DNA from: Thermomonas sp.
GTDB taxonomy: Bacteria > Pseudomonadota > Gammaproteobacteria > Xanthomonadales > Xanthomonadaceae
NCBI RefSeq assembly: GCF_029945965.1
Contig: NZ_JAQSDO010000015.1
Span: forward strand, 434,001-498,000
Direction: 5' to 3'
DNA: 64,000 bases
The notes beneath the pieces are model-generated. The model searched no databases and was not told where the DNA came from. It saw nothing but the letters and a program-made list of their open reading frames with translations. Positions within the stretch are counted from its first letter, which is position 1. Each line of letters begins with the position of its first letter. Made by a program: the position numbers and the translations under genes. Below, one piece after another: positions 53,190 to 61,583 of the stretch.

Positions 53190-54821
53190 TCAGCCGAGGT
53201 TGCGGGCGGTGTTGATGACATTCACGCCGTTGAAGCGCGCGGTGGATGAACCATGCGAAACCGACGACGACTGCCCGGGTTGGCCCTTGCCGTCGTTGAA
53301 TGTGCCGCCGAGGCGGTAGTCGCGTCCGTCGCAGACCGCGACGCAGGAATTCCAGAACTCCGGCGTGCGGATCTGATAGGCCACGTCCTCGATCATGCCG
53401 GTGACCTTGCCTTCCTTGATCTCGTAGAAGAGCTCGCCACCGAACTGCGCGTTGTAGCGCTGCTGGTCGATCGAGAACGAGCCGTCGCCGACGATATAAA
53501 TGCCGTTCTCCACGTCCTTGACCATGTCGGCCACGCTGAGTGGCTGCTTGCCGGGCTGCAGCGAGACATTGGGCATGCGCTGGAACTGCACGCTGCTCCA
53601 TGAGTCGGCGTAGCAGCAGCCCTGCGAATGGTCCAGGCCCAGCATGTGCGCCTGGTCGCGGATCGCCTGCAGGCTGACCAGCTTGCCGTCGCGAATGATG
53701 TCCCACTTCTGGGTGGCCACGCCTTCGTCGTCGTAACCCACTGCACCGACACTGCCGACCTGGGTCTTGTCTGCAACGATGTTGACCTGCGGACTGCCGT
53801 ACTGGAAATGTTCCTTGACCTTGTCCAGAGTCACAAAGCTCGTCCCGGCGTAATTGGCCTCGTAGCCAAGCACGCGGTCGAGTTCGGTGGGGTGGCCGAC
53901 CGATTCGTGGATGGTCAGCCACGTATGCGAGGGATCCAGCACCAGGTCGTACTTTCCAGGCTTGACCGAAGGCGCCTTCAACTTCATCTGTGCCTGCTTC
54001 GCGGCGGCCACCGCGTCTTCCAGCATGTCGTAGGACTTGCCATAGACGATCACGCCGGAGGGCAGGGTGGTCTTGTCGGCGGCATTGCCGTCCAGGTATT
54101 CGTAGCCCATGCCCATCGGCGCGGACAGACCGTCGCGGCTGCGGAACTTGCCGCTGGCCTTGTCGATCACGGTCACTGACATCGGTGCAGCGATGCGGTG
54201 GATATCCTGGTCGATGTAGGAGCCGTCAGTCGACGCGAAGTATTTCTGCTCGTTGATCGCGAACACCGATGAATTCACGTAGTTGGCACCGGCCTTCATC
54301 GCTGCGGCATTCACTGCCAGCAGTAATTCGACCTTTTCCTTGATCGGCACCAGCATCGAATTCTTGCGGATCGGTGCCTTCCAGCTGACTTCGCCGAGGC
54401 CTGGGGTTGGCGCAAGTTCCACCGGCGCGATGCGGGCGCCCGAGTTCGCCTTCGCCAGCGCAGTGGCCTGGCGCGCTGCCGCAGCGACCGCATCGGGTGT
54501 CATGTCGCTGGTTGCAGCAAAACCCCAGGCGCCACCGGCGATCACACGGATGCCGACACCGGTGGATTCGGTATTGACGACGCCGTTGACCTTGTCTTCA
54601 CGGGTCGACACGAACTGGCGCAGGTAGCGGCCTATGCGCACGTCGCAGTAGGTCGCGCCGGCCTCACGTGCGGCTTGCAGGGCAGTGTCTGCCAGAGATT
54701 TCTTCAAGCGCATATCCATCGCGCTCAACAGAGTGTCGGCTGGGACGGCACGGCCCTGTAGCGGCAGCAGCATGCAGGCCATGCCGGCACTGGTGGCCTT
54801 GAGAAAATCGCGTCGTTGCAT
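53190..54821 (-). CDS. TldD-like metalloprotease with twin-arginine signal peptide
   Basis: A 543-aa TldD-family protein. The N-terminus MQRRDFLKATSAGMACMLLP is a clear Tat signal (RRDFLK plus a hydrophobic stretch, cleavage likely near GRAVPA). The zinc motif H-E-x-x-x-H is seen in HTWLTIHESVGHPTELDR, with GYEANYAGTSFVT and a C-terminal NGIYIVGDGSFSIDQQRYNA. Classical TldD acts in the cytosol on microcin B17 and CcdA. Export sets this paralogue apart. It is the promoter-proximal gene of the eight-gene operon. Confidence 0.88.
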   Translation of the reverse strand: MQRRDFLKATSAGMACMLLPLQGRAVPADTLLSAMDMRLKKSLADTALQAAREAGATYCDVRIGRYLRQFVSTREDKVNGVVNTESTGVGIRVIAGGAWGFAATSDMTPDAVAAAARQATALAKANSGARIAPVELAPTPGLGEVSWKAPIRKNSMLVPIKEKVELLLAVNAAAMKAGANYVNSSVFAINEQKYFASTDGSYIDQDIHRIAAPMSVTVIDKASGKFRSRDGLSAPMGMGYEYLDGNAADKTTLPSGVIVYGKSYDMLEDAVAAAKQAQMKLKAPSVKPGKYDLVLDPSHTWLTIHESVGHPTELDRVLGYEANYAGTSFVTLDKVKEHFQYGSPQVNIVADKTQVGSVGAVGYDDEGVATQKWDIIRDGKLVSLQAIRDQAHMLGLDHSQGCCYADSWSSVQFQRMPNVSLQPGKQPLSVADMVKDVENGIYIVGDGSFSIDQQRYNAQFGGELFYEIKEGKVTGMIEDVAYQIRTPEFWNSCVAVCDGRDYRLGGTFNDGKGQPGQSSSVSHGSSTARFNGVNVINTARNLG

Positions 54822-55042
54822 GACATCGCTCCACGGCAGGGCTGGCGCGCGGTGGCGCCAGCAAACAGGGACACTCGGAAACCCACTCCTGCAATGTGCG
54901 TGGGGGCCGCGGAAGCGTCAAGTGACTTTCGGGCTATGGCCGGCAATTGATTGCCTGCCAAACACGCGAATTGTTGCAGCCGATGCCTGCGCTGCGTACG
55001 TTTGAAGCCCGGTATCGTTGCGATATGCCGACGCGATCAGGA

Positions 55043-55924
55043 TCAGGCCATGCGCCCGAACTTGCCGCTGTTGAAGTCGCTGATGGCCTGGATAATTTCC
55101 TGCTGGCTGTTCATCACGAACGGGCCATGACCGACTACGGGTTCATTGATCGGCTCGCCGGCAAGCAACAGCAGCTTGGCATCGGAATTTGCTTCGATGT
55201 GCACGCCGGTACCTTCGCAGGACAGCGTCGCGACCTGGGTTTCGCGCAGCACGCTGCCGTTACCAAGCATGTCGCCATTTAGCAATACGGTGCCAGCCAG
55301 CACCACAAGTAGCGCGGTCCAGCCTTCCGGCTGCGGCAGATCCACTGACTTGCCCGCCTGCAGGCGCACGTCCCAGGCATTGATCGGTGTAAAGGTCGTG
55401 GCTGGGCCATGCTTGCCTGCATAGTCGCCTGCGATCACCCGCAGCGTGCCGGCGTCGCCAGGAAGTGCGACCTCGGGAATGCTGGCGTCAGTGATGCCCT
55501 GGTAGCCGGGCGCGGCCATCTTGTCCTTCGCGGGCAGGTTGACCCACAACTGCACCATCTCGAACGCGCCGCCTTGCGCAGCATAGGCGCTGGAGTGGAA
55601 TTCCTCGTGCAGGATGCCGCTGCCGGCGGTCATCCACTGCACGTCGCCAGGGCCGATCACGCCGCCGTTGCCGGTGGAATCGCGATGTTCGACTTCACCG
55701 GCATACACGAAGGTCACCGTTTCGAAACCACGATGCGGATGCTGGCCAACGCCACGACGCTCACTGGTCGGCTCGAAGCGGGTCGGCGCTGCATAGTCGA
55801 GCAGCAGGAACGGGCTGCGCTGTGCCACGCCATCACCGTTGTAGCCGAACATGCCGTGCACCGGAAAGCCATTGCCAACCCAATGCCGGCCGGGCGTACC
55901 GCTGATCTCGAGGACCTTCTTCAT
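55043..55924 (-). CDS. pirin family protein
   Basis: A 293-aa bicupin from ATG 55924 (MKKVLEISGTPGRHWVGNGF), six bases after TGGAG. The metal ligands are in VGQHPHRGFETVTFVYAGEV and the following VEHRD and SGILHEEFHS. A C-terminal second cupin lacks ligands, as in other pirins. Bacterial pirins act as quercetinases or regulators; which applies is unknown. It is monocistronic on the minus strand. The 220-bp gap before it (54822-55042) holds only the 3' flank and the tldD leader. Confidence 0.9.
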   Translation of the reverse strand: MKKVLEISGTPGRHWVGNGFPVHGMFGYNGDGVAQRSPFLLLDYAAPTRFEPTSERRGVGQHPHRGFETVTFVYAGEVEHRDSTGNGGVIGPGDVQWMTAGSGILHEEFHSSAYAAQGGAFEMVQLWVNLPAKDKMAAPGYQGITDASIPEVALPGDAGTLRVIAGDYAGKHGPATTFTPINAWDVRLQAGKSVDLPQPEGWTALLVVLAGTVLLNGDMLGNGSVLRETQVATLSCEGTGVHIEANSDAKLLLLAGEPINEPVVGHGPFVMNSQQEIIQAISDFNSGKFGRMA

Positions 55925-56052
55925 CTCGAACTCCACTCATCAGGCCGGGCAGGACGCCATCGGCTCATGACAGGTGATATTGGGCCAGGACACGCAGACT
56001 GCGAGTCACACCGATAGTCCGCATCGTTGCATCTGTTGAACGATGTGACGCA

Positions 56053-56090
56053 CAAACGACAAGGGCGCCAGTGGCGCCCTTGTCGTTTGT
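56053..56090 (-). terminator. hairpin terminator after rluB
   Basis: CAAACGACAAGGGCGCCA (56053-56070) pairs perfectly with GGCGCCCTTGTCGTTTG (56073-56089 and flank), loop of two to four bases. On the minus strand the stem ends in GTCGTTTGTG, a weak U-tract. Confidence 0.7.
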
Positions 56091-56105
56091 CTTACTTGTG
56101 GTGTC

Positions 56106-57734
56106 TCAGCGATTGCCGCCGCGCGGACCACCTGGCTTCGGTCCACGTGGACCGCCGGGCTTTGGTCCACGCGGACCACTAGGGCGTGGGCCCTGTCCGG
56201 ATTTGTTGGGTTGACGGTTGCCGCCCGGGCGTTCGCCATACGGATTGAAGCTAGTGGGGTTGGCATGGTCGGACGGGAAGTGCGGGGCGTTGCCCGGGTG
56301 TCCATAAGGACGTGCGGGACGTGCAGGACGCCCTTCGCCCGGGCCCGGACCGTTGCCACCTTCACGACGCGGGCCGCGGTCACCGGTGTTGCCACCGGGG
56401 CCACGGTCGCCATAAGGACGCGGACCGCCTGGACGTGGACCACTGGGCCGCGGACCACCGGGGCCGCGCGCGCCCGCAGGTTTGTTGCCATAGGGTTTGC
56501 GCGGGCCGCCAGGACCTTCCGGGTTGCGATGGCCGGAGGGGCCGGTGTCCACGCCGTCCGGCACGAACCAGGTGCGCATCGCCGCGGGATTCTCGCCACG
56601 CTGCTCGCCTGGGCGCATGCGTTGTCCTTCCGGCCGCGGACCCTTGGGCTTGAAGGATTTTTGCGACTGCTTGGCGGCGGCTTCGCCGCTGACGGTCAGG
56701 CCGCCATGCTTGCGTGGCGCGCCACGACGACCGCGATCCTCGCGCACGTTGTCGAAGCGACGCAGCTCGCGGCCTTCATCGGCCGGGCTGTACCCGCCGA
56801 CATAACCCGGTCCGGCAGTACGGCCCACGTGCACGGTGGCCTTGGTCGCCTTGCGTTGGCCAAGTACCGGCATCAGGGTCAGCGCCGATGGCGTGCCTTC
56901 CTCGAGGCCCACGGCCTTGCGCAGGGCATCGACCTCGGCCTGCGGCAATTCCTGGGTCTTGCCGCGCAGCAGTGGCTGCGGCAGGCGCACGTCGCCGTAG
57001 CGGATGCGCTTCAGGCGGCTGACCTGGCAACCTTGTGATTCCCACAATCGGCGTACTTCGCGGTTGCGACCTTCCTTGAGCAGCACCCGGAACCAGTCGT
57101 GGGAATCGGTGCCGCCGATGCGTTCAACCTCATCGAACTTGGCTGGCCCGTCTTCCAGCGCGACACCGCGCGCCAGCCGCTCGACGATCTTGTCGCTGAC
57201 CACGTCTTCGCCTTCTGGTGCGCGCACGCGGCAGACATATTCGCGGGCGACCTCGAAGCTCGGATGCATCATCGCGTTGGCCAGCTCGCCATCGGTTGTG
57301 AGCAGCAGCAGGCCAGTGGTGTTGATGTCGAGGCGACCGATCGCGATCCAGCGCGCGCCCTTCAGCGACGGCAGCGCCTCGAAGATGGTCGGCCGGCCTT
57401 CGGGGTCTTCGCGGCTGGTGACTTCGCTTTCCGGCTTGTTGTACATCAGCACGCGCGGTGGGTCGGTCAGCGCGCTGGCGACAAAGGTGCGGCCGTCGAT
57501 CTCGATCTTGTCGCCGCCGGTCACGCTCATGCCGGTGCGCGCGATCTCGCCATTAACCTTGATCAGGCCGTCGGCGATGCGCTGTTCCAGCGCGCGGCGT
57601 GAACCCAGTCCGGCCTGCGCCAGTACCTTGTGCAGGCGTTCCTCGATGCGTGGCGCTTCTGTCTTCGGTGCGGCTTCGCGCTTCAGGCTCAGCGGGCTGC
57701 GGCTGCTTTTGCTGCTGTCTTTCTCATTGCTCAT
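56106..57734 (-). CDS. rluB: 23S rRNA pseudouridine synthase RluB with long Gly/Pro/Arg-rich tail
   Basis: From ATG 57734 the protein has an S4 RNA-binding domain (ERLHKVLAQAGLGSRRALEQ, RIADGLIKVNGE) and the pseudouridine synthase core with catalytic Asp in AIGRLDINTTGLLLLTTDGE. The sequences VLLKEGRNREVRRLWESQG and VSRLKRIRYGDVRLP are typical of RluB, which modifies U2605. After about residue 300 comes a low-complexity tail of about 230 residues rich in GGPRGPKPGG-like units, probably disordered and RNA-interacting. It starts inside the end of scpB, overlapping by 11 bp. Confidence 0.92.
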   Translation of the reverse strand: MSNEKDSSKSSRSPLSLKREAAPKTEAPRIEERLHKVLAQAGLGSRRALEQRIADGLIKVNGEIARTGMSVTGGDKIEIDGRTFVASALTDPPRVLMYNKPESEVTSREDPEGRPTIFEALPSLKGARWIAIGRLDINTTGLLLLTTDGELANAMMHPSFEVAREYVCRVRAPEGEDVVSDKIVERLARGVALEDGPAKFDEVERIGGTDSHDWFRVLLKEGRNREVRRLWESQGCQVSRLKRIRYGDVRLPQPLLRGKTQELPQAEVDALRKAVGLEEGTPSALTLMPVLGQRKATKATVHVGRTAGPGYVGGYSPADEGRELRRFDNVREDRGRRGAPRKHGGLTVSGEAAAKQSQKSFKPKGPRPEGQRMRPGEQRGENPAAMRTWFVPDGVDTGPSGHRNPEGPGGPRKPYGNKPAGARGPGGPRPSGPRPGGPRPYGDRGPGGNTGDRGPRREGGNGPGPGEGRPARPARPYGHPGNAPHFPSDHANPTSFNPYGERPGGNRQPNKSGQGPRPSGPRGPKPGGPRGPKPGGPRGGNR

Positions 57735-58479
57735 CTTTATTCTCGAGTTCCGACGATGCCGGTTCGGCGTCGTCTCCGGTGGGTTGTGGGTTAGGGTCGG
57801 AGGAAATGGGGTCAGAGAACATTTCCTCTCCATTGGTAGTGTCTGTTTCGTTTTGTTCGATGGAAATGTTCTCTGACCCCATTTCCACTCCCGCCGGAAT
57901 CGACGGCTCGAACGGCAGTTGCGGTTCCAGTTCGCCGATGTCGCGCAATTCGGACAGCGGCGGCAGTTCGTCCAGATGCTTCAAGCCGAAGTAGTCGAGG
58001 AAGGTCTTGGTGGTCGCCAGCAGTTCGGGCCTGCCGGGAACGTCGCGATGGCCGACCACGCGGATCCACTCGCGCTCTTCCAGCGCCTTGATGATGTTGC
58101 TGTTCACCGAAACGCCGCGCACCTGTTCGATCTCGCCGCGGGTGATCGGCTGCCGATAGGCGATCAGCGCCAGTGTCTCAAGGGTGGCGCGGGTGTACTT
58201 GGTCTGGCGTTCGGTCCACAAGCGCGCGACCCATGGGTGCACGTCGGCCTTGACCTGGAAGCGCCAACCGGAGGCAAGTTCGATCAGTTCCACGCCGCGC
58301 TCGCTGCAAGCGTCCTGCAGTTCTTGCAGGGCTGCTTGCACGCTGCCTTCCGGCGCGGGATCGTCCAGCGGGAACAGCCCCTGCAACTGGACCACGGTCA
58401 GTGGCTGGTTGCCCGCGAGCAGGGCGGCTTCGACGATTCTGGTAACGAGGGTCTGGTCCATTTGGCTCATTTGGCTCAT
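57724..58479 (-). CDS. scpB: segregation and condensation protein ScpB
   Basis: A 251-aa protein with tandem winged-helix domains: IVEAALLAGNQPLTVVQLQ, GVELIELASGWRFQVKADVH, TRATLETLALIAYRQPITRG and VGHRDVPGRPELLATTKTFL. It binds ScpA and SMC in chromosome condensation. Three Met starts are available (58479, 58470, 58461); the last is closest to family N-termini. The C-terminal extension after about residue 190 is partly encoded by an 85-bp palindromic repeat (57802-57886). Confidence 0.93.
   Translation of the reverse strand: MSQMSQMDQTLVTRIVEAALLAGNQPLTVVQLQGLFPLDDPAPEGSVQAALQELQDACSERGVELIELASGWRFQVKADVHPWVARLWTERQTKYTRATLETLALIAYRQPITRGEIEQVRGVSVNSNIIKALEEREWIRVVGHRDVPGRPELLATTKTFLDYFGLKHLDELPPLSELRDIGELEPQLPFEPSIPAGVEMGSENISIEQNETDTTNGEEMFSDPISSDPNPQPTGDDAEPASSELENKDEQ
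57802..57886. repeat. 85-bp palindromic repeat inside scpB (copy 5)
   Basis: Bases 57802-57826 and 57862-57886 are perfect 25-bp inverted repeats (core GGAAATGGGGTCAGAG). It belongs to the same family as the intergenic copies at 23115, 24451, 31413 and 34028. Within scpB it encodes VEMGSENISIEQ and GEEMFSDPISS in the tail. Confidence 0.85.
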
Positions 58480-59411
58480 TGGCTCGAGTCGTTGGCGGCA
58501 TCGGCATCGTCGAATTCACTCGACAACTCCAGTGCGTTCGGGTCGTCCGTGCCAGCGGCAAGGGATTTCACGTAGATCGGTGCCAGTGGCCCCTCCTGGA
58601 CGATGTCCAGCAGGCGCTCCTTGGCCAGTTCCAGCAGGCCGAGGAAGGTCACCACCACGCCTAGCCGGCCTTCCTCCACCGTGAACAGCGATTCAAAGCG
58701 GTGGAAGTTGCCGTCGGTCAGGCGTTCGAGCAACTCCCCCATGCGCTGGCGCACACTCAATGCATCGCGACGGATCGCGTGTTGGGTAAACAACTCCGCA
58801 CGCTTGAACACGTCGTGCAAGGCCAGCAGCATTTCGCGCAGGTCCACCGGTGGCGGCTCGCGGACCGCGCTGCGGTCAGGCATGAACGCGTTGACCGGGC
58901 TGGTGTCGCGATCCTGCCGGGGCAGGGTGTCCAGGTCTTCGGCGGCCTGCTTGAAGCGTTCGTACTCCTGCAGGCGCCGCACCAGGTCGGCGCGTGGATC
59001 GTCCTCCAGGTTCTCCTCACTCGGAGGCCGCGGCAGCAGCATCCGCGACTTGATCTCGGCCAGGATCGCGGCCATGACCAGATATTCGGCGGCCAGCTCG
59101 AAACGCATCTCGTGCATGGCCTGGATGTATTCGACGTACTGGCGGGTGATCTCCGCGACCGGGATCTCCAGGATCTCCAGATTTTGCCGGCGGATCAGGT
59201 ACAGCAGCAGGTCCAGCGGGCCTTCGAATGCGTCGAGGATGATCTCCAGCGCATCCGGCGGGATGTACAGGTCCTGCGGGATCTGCAGCAGCGGCTGGCC
59301 AAGCACCATCGCCAGCGGCATTTCCTGCTGTTTTGGGGCGGGCTGCTGTGCGCACGCCTGCATCGGATTGGTTGCTTCGGCGCTGACGCCGTTGCTGGGT
59401 TCTGATGTCAT
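58476..59411 (-). CDS. scpA: segregation and condensation protein ScpA
   Basis: From ATG 59411 the 311-aa kleisin has the SMC-binding N-terminus (LEIILDAFEGPLDLLLYLIR, RQNLEILEIPVAEITRQYVE), AEYLVMAAILAEIKSRMLLP and a C-terminal winged helix (VVTFLGLLELAKERLLDIVQ). An N-terminal extension of about 50 residues is Gln/Ala-rich. It overlaps scpB by 4 bp. The stretch 59412-59711 upstream holds no gene; TACAAT at 59680-59685 could be a -10 box for yciI. Confidence 0.94.
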   Translation of the reverse strand: MTSEPSNGVSAEATNPMQACAQQPAPKQQEMPLAMVLGQPLLQIPQDLYIPPDALEIILDAFEGPLDLLLYLIRRQNLEILEIPVAEITRQYVEYIQAMHEMRFELAAEYLVMAAILAEIKSRMLLPRPPSEENLEDDPRADLVRRLQEYERFKQAAEDLDTLPRQDRDTSPVNAFMPDRSAVREPPPVDLREMLLALHDVFKRAELFTQHAIRRDALSVRQRMGELLERLTDGNFHRFESLFTVEEGRLGVVVTFLGLLELAKERLLDIVQEGPLAPIYVKSLAAGTDDPNALELSSEFDDADAANDSSQ

Positions 59412-59711
59412 CGGTTGGCGGCCCCCTCCGGGCCACACTTGTACGCCATGGCCGCGTGTGCGACCGGTTTGGTCTTGCGATGCTGCAGTTCGCCATGCCT
59501 GAGCGGTGCCCGCGCTGCTTGGACGGGCGCGACATCGTGACGGGTGGCGGAATGGGCTGGATCAGTCAGTGGGCGCGGTGCGGTATGAAACCGGTTTCGC
59601 GCTGGGCTGCTGGCATCGAGCCTAAGCGATCAATCAAGGGTACGGATTCCGTGCGGTCGTGTCCAGCAAGAGGCCTCTACAATGCGGCCTTGCAGTTCAG
59701 CGGAGTCATCC

Positions 59712-60011
59712 ATGTGGTACGCGATTGAAGGATTCGATGGGGCTGACGTGCTGGCCCAGCGATTGGCTGCGCGGTCGGAACACCTGGCGCGACTGACGGC
59801 ATTGCGCGACGAGGGCCGCCTGCTGCTGGCCGGTCCGTGCCCGGCGATCGATGCCGAAGACCCAGGTCCTGCGGGGTTCTCCGGCAGCATTGTCATTGCC
59901 GAATTCGTGTCGTTGGAGGCCGCCCGCGCCTGGGCCGATGCCGATCCTTATATCGCCGCCGGGGTCTATGCCCGCGTCGATGTACGTCCGTTCCGAAAGG
60001 TATTGCCGTGA
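59712..60011 (+). CDS. yciI: YciI-like protein
   Basis: A 99-aa protein from ATG 59712 ([20 protein letters not shown]) with the family's His in [20 protein letters not shown], and [40 protein letters not shown]. YciI proteins are dimeric ferredoxin-like folds with a His-Asp pair and no established reaction. It is coupled to bolA by GTGA overlap, as in many gammaproteobacteria where it sits near septation genes. Confidence 0.9.
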   Translation: MWYAIEGFDGADVLAQRLAARSEHLARLTALRDEGRLLLAGPCPAIDAEDPGPAGFSGSIVIAEFVSLEAARAWADADPYIAAGVYARVDVRPFRKVLP

Positions 60012-60319
60012 GCGAGGCCTGGACCGAGACCGACATTCCGCGGCTGAATCCCGGACGGGTTGCACGCATCCGCGAGCGTCTGACCGAGGCGCTCGCACCG
60101 GTCGCGCTGGAGGTCAATGACGACAGCTACAAGCATGCGGGCCATGCGGGTGCTCGCGGTGGGCAGGGCCATTTCAGCGTAACCATCGTCAGCGAGGCAT
60201 TTGCCGGCAAGTTGCCGCTGGCGCGCCACCGGCTGGTGTACGCCGCACTGGGCGAGATGATGACCACCGACATCCATGCGTTGGCGATCCAGGCACAAAC
60301 CCCGCAAGAAGCTGGCTGA
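60008..60319 (+). CDS. bolA: BolA family protein
   Basis: A 103-aa protein starting at GTG 60008, which overlaps the yciI stop. Family features are [61 protein letters not shown] and the invariant His in [14 protein letters not shown]. BolA proteins pair with monothiol glutaredoxins and act in iron-sulfur handling and morphology. Confidence 0.92.
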   Translation: MSEAWTETDIPRLNPGRVARIRERLTEALAPVALEVNDDSYKHAGHAGARGGQGHFSVTIVSEAFAGKLPLARHRLVYAALGEMMTTDIHALAIQAQTPQEAG

Positions 60320-60360
60320 CAGGCAATCAGTTGGCGGCGACACCTGCTGCAATGCAGCGA

Positions 60361-60476
60361 GAAAACGTTTCCAGTGCATCGGCAATCGCTATAAAAACAA
60401 ATAGTTAAGAATTTATTATGAAGTGACTGCCGTCCCGTTTCCAGATGCGCTTGCGTCTCGACTGGAAACGTTTACA
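60361..60476. promoter_or_regulatory. paired LacI-type operators upstream of the LacI gene
   Basis: GAAAACGTTTCC (60361-60372) and TGGAAACGTTTACA (60463-60476) contain the palindrome centre AACGTT typical of LacI/GalR operators. A half-site CCCGTTTCCAG lies near 60434-60444. The two full sites are 102 bp apart, and the second is 33 bp before the start codon. An AT-rich stretch (60390-60420) between them may hold the promoter. Confidence 0.65.
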
Positions 60477-60508
60477 TTCCAGTTCGGGGAAGCAAAGCAG
60501 GGTGTCGG

Positions 60509-61522
60509 ATGACGGTTACCATCAAGGATGTCGCACGGGAGGCCAATGTATCGGTGGCCACCGTGTCGCGTGCCTTGAATGGTCAGCACAATGTTGCTGA
60601 AGCGGTTCGCCGCCGGGTGCAAGTCGTGGCGGAGCGTTTGCGCTACATCCCGCACCACGCCGCAAGGAGCCTGAGCAGCCGTCGCACCCGCACCATCGGG
60701 GTGGTATTGCCCGAGGTCCATGGCGAGTTCTTCTCCGAGCTGATGTTCGGCATCGACCAGGTCGCCCGCGAACATGGTTTGCATCTGCTGGTGTCCAGCT
60801 ACCACGGCGACCCGCGCGAGCAGGGTGATGCCTTGCGCAGCATGCGCGGACGCGTGGACGGCCTGCTGGTGATGTCTCCATATGACGATGTCGACGGGCA
60901 CTTGGCCGATGCGTTGGCAATGCTGCCGAACGCGGTATTGATCAGCTCGCACCTGAGTCTGCCCGGGAAGTGCCGGATCGGCATCGACAATCATGCCGGC
61001 GCGCGCGCGATGGTGGCTCACCTGGTAGCGCTGGGACATGAGCGAATCGCCTTCGTGTCCGGCCCGCAAGGCAACCACGAAGCCGAAGAGCGTCTTCGCG
61101 GTTATCGCGATGGACTCGCCGAATTGCTTCCCCGATCGGCACCTTGGGTATTGCAGGGCGATTTCCACGAGGGTTCCGGCGAACGCGCGGTGCAGTCGCT
61201 GCTTGCCGGGCCATCGCTACCCGACGCGGTGTTCGCGGCCAACGACATGATGGCGCTGGGTTGCCTGTCGGCCTTCAGTGCCGCCGGACTCACTGTCCCT
61301 GTCGATATTGCGCTCGCCGGCTTCGACGACATCCCCTTGGCTCGCCATGTGCCGCCGGGCCTGACCACGATGCGAGTGGACATTGCCGCGCTGGGTGCAG
61401 ATGCAATGCGTCGCCTGCTTGCACCTGTCGGCGACGGCCAATCCGACGATGGCCTGCGCCAGCCGCAGCTTGTCGTGCGTGCTTCCACTGGGATGGCTCG
61501 TGTGTCCCCTGACAGTTCCTGA
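60509..61522 (+). CDS. LacI-family transcriptional regulator
   Basis: A 337-aa protein: helix-turn-helix TIKDVAREANVSVATVSRAL, hinge RYIPHHAARSLSSRRTRTIG and a periplasmic-binding-protein-like effector domain (VSSYHGDPREQGDALRSMRG, RIGIDNHAGARAMVAHLVAL, AGFDDIPLARHVPPGLTTMR). Operators of matching type lie just upstream, so it probably represses itself. The TonB-dependent receptor gene follows 61 bp later and is the likely target. The sugar ligand is unknown. Confidence 0.94.
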   Translation: MTVTIKDVAREANVSVATVSRALNGQHNVAEAVRRRVQVVAERLRYIPHHAARSLSSRRTRTIGVVLPEVHGEFFSELMFGIDQVAREHGLHLLVSSYHGDPREQGDALRSMRGRVDGLLVMSPYDDVDGHLADALAMLPNAVLISSHLSLPGKCRIGIDNHAGARAMVAHLVALGHERIAFVSGPQGNHEAEERLRGYRDGLAELLPRSAPWVLQGDFHEGSGERAVQSLLAGPSLPDAVFAANDMMALGCLSAFSAAGLTVPVDIALAGFDDIPLARHVPPGLTTMRVDIAALGADAMRRLLAPVGDGQSDDGLRQPQLVVRASTGMARVSPDSS

Positions 61523-61583
61523 CCGTACGACGCCCGAACCCTGCAAATTCTTTCCGTTTGCGACGCTCCCTGGAGGGGATGAC

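Noticed and set aside
54942-54955. Palindrome GGCAATTGATTGCC upstream of tldD
   Set aside because: Six-base arms, a single copy and no matching regulator nearby; not enough to call an operator.
56211-57038. 275-codon plus-strand frame opposite rluB
   Set aside because: It is antisense to the Gly/Pro/Arg tail of RluB and is repetitive only because the tail is.
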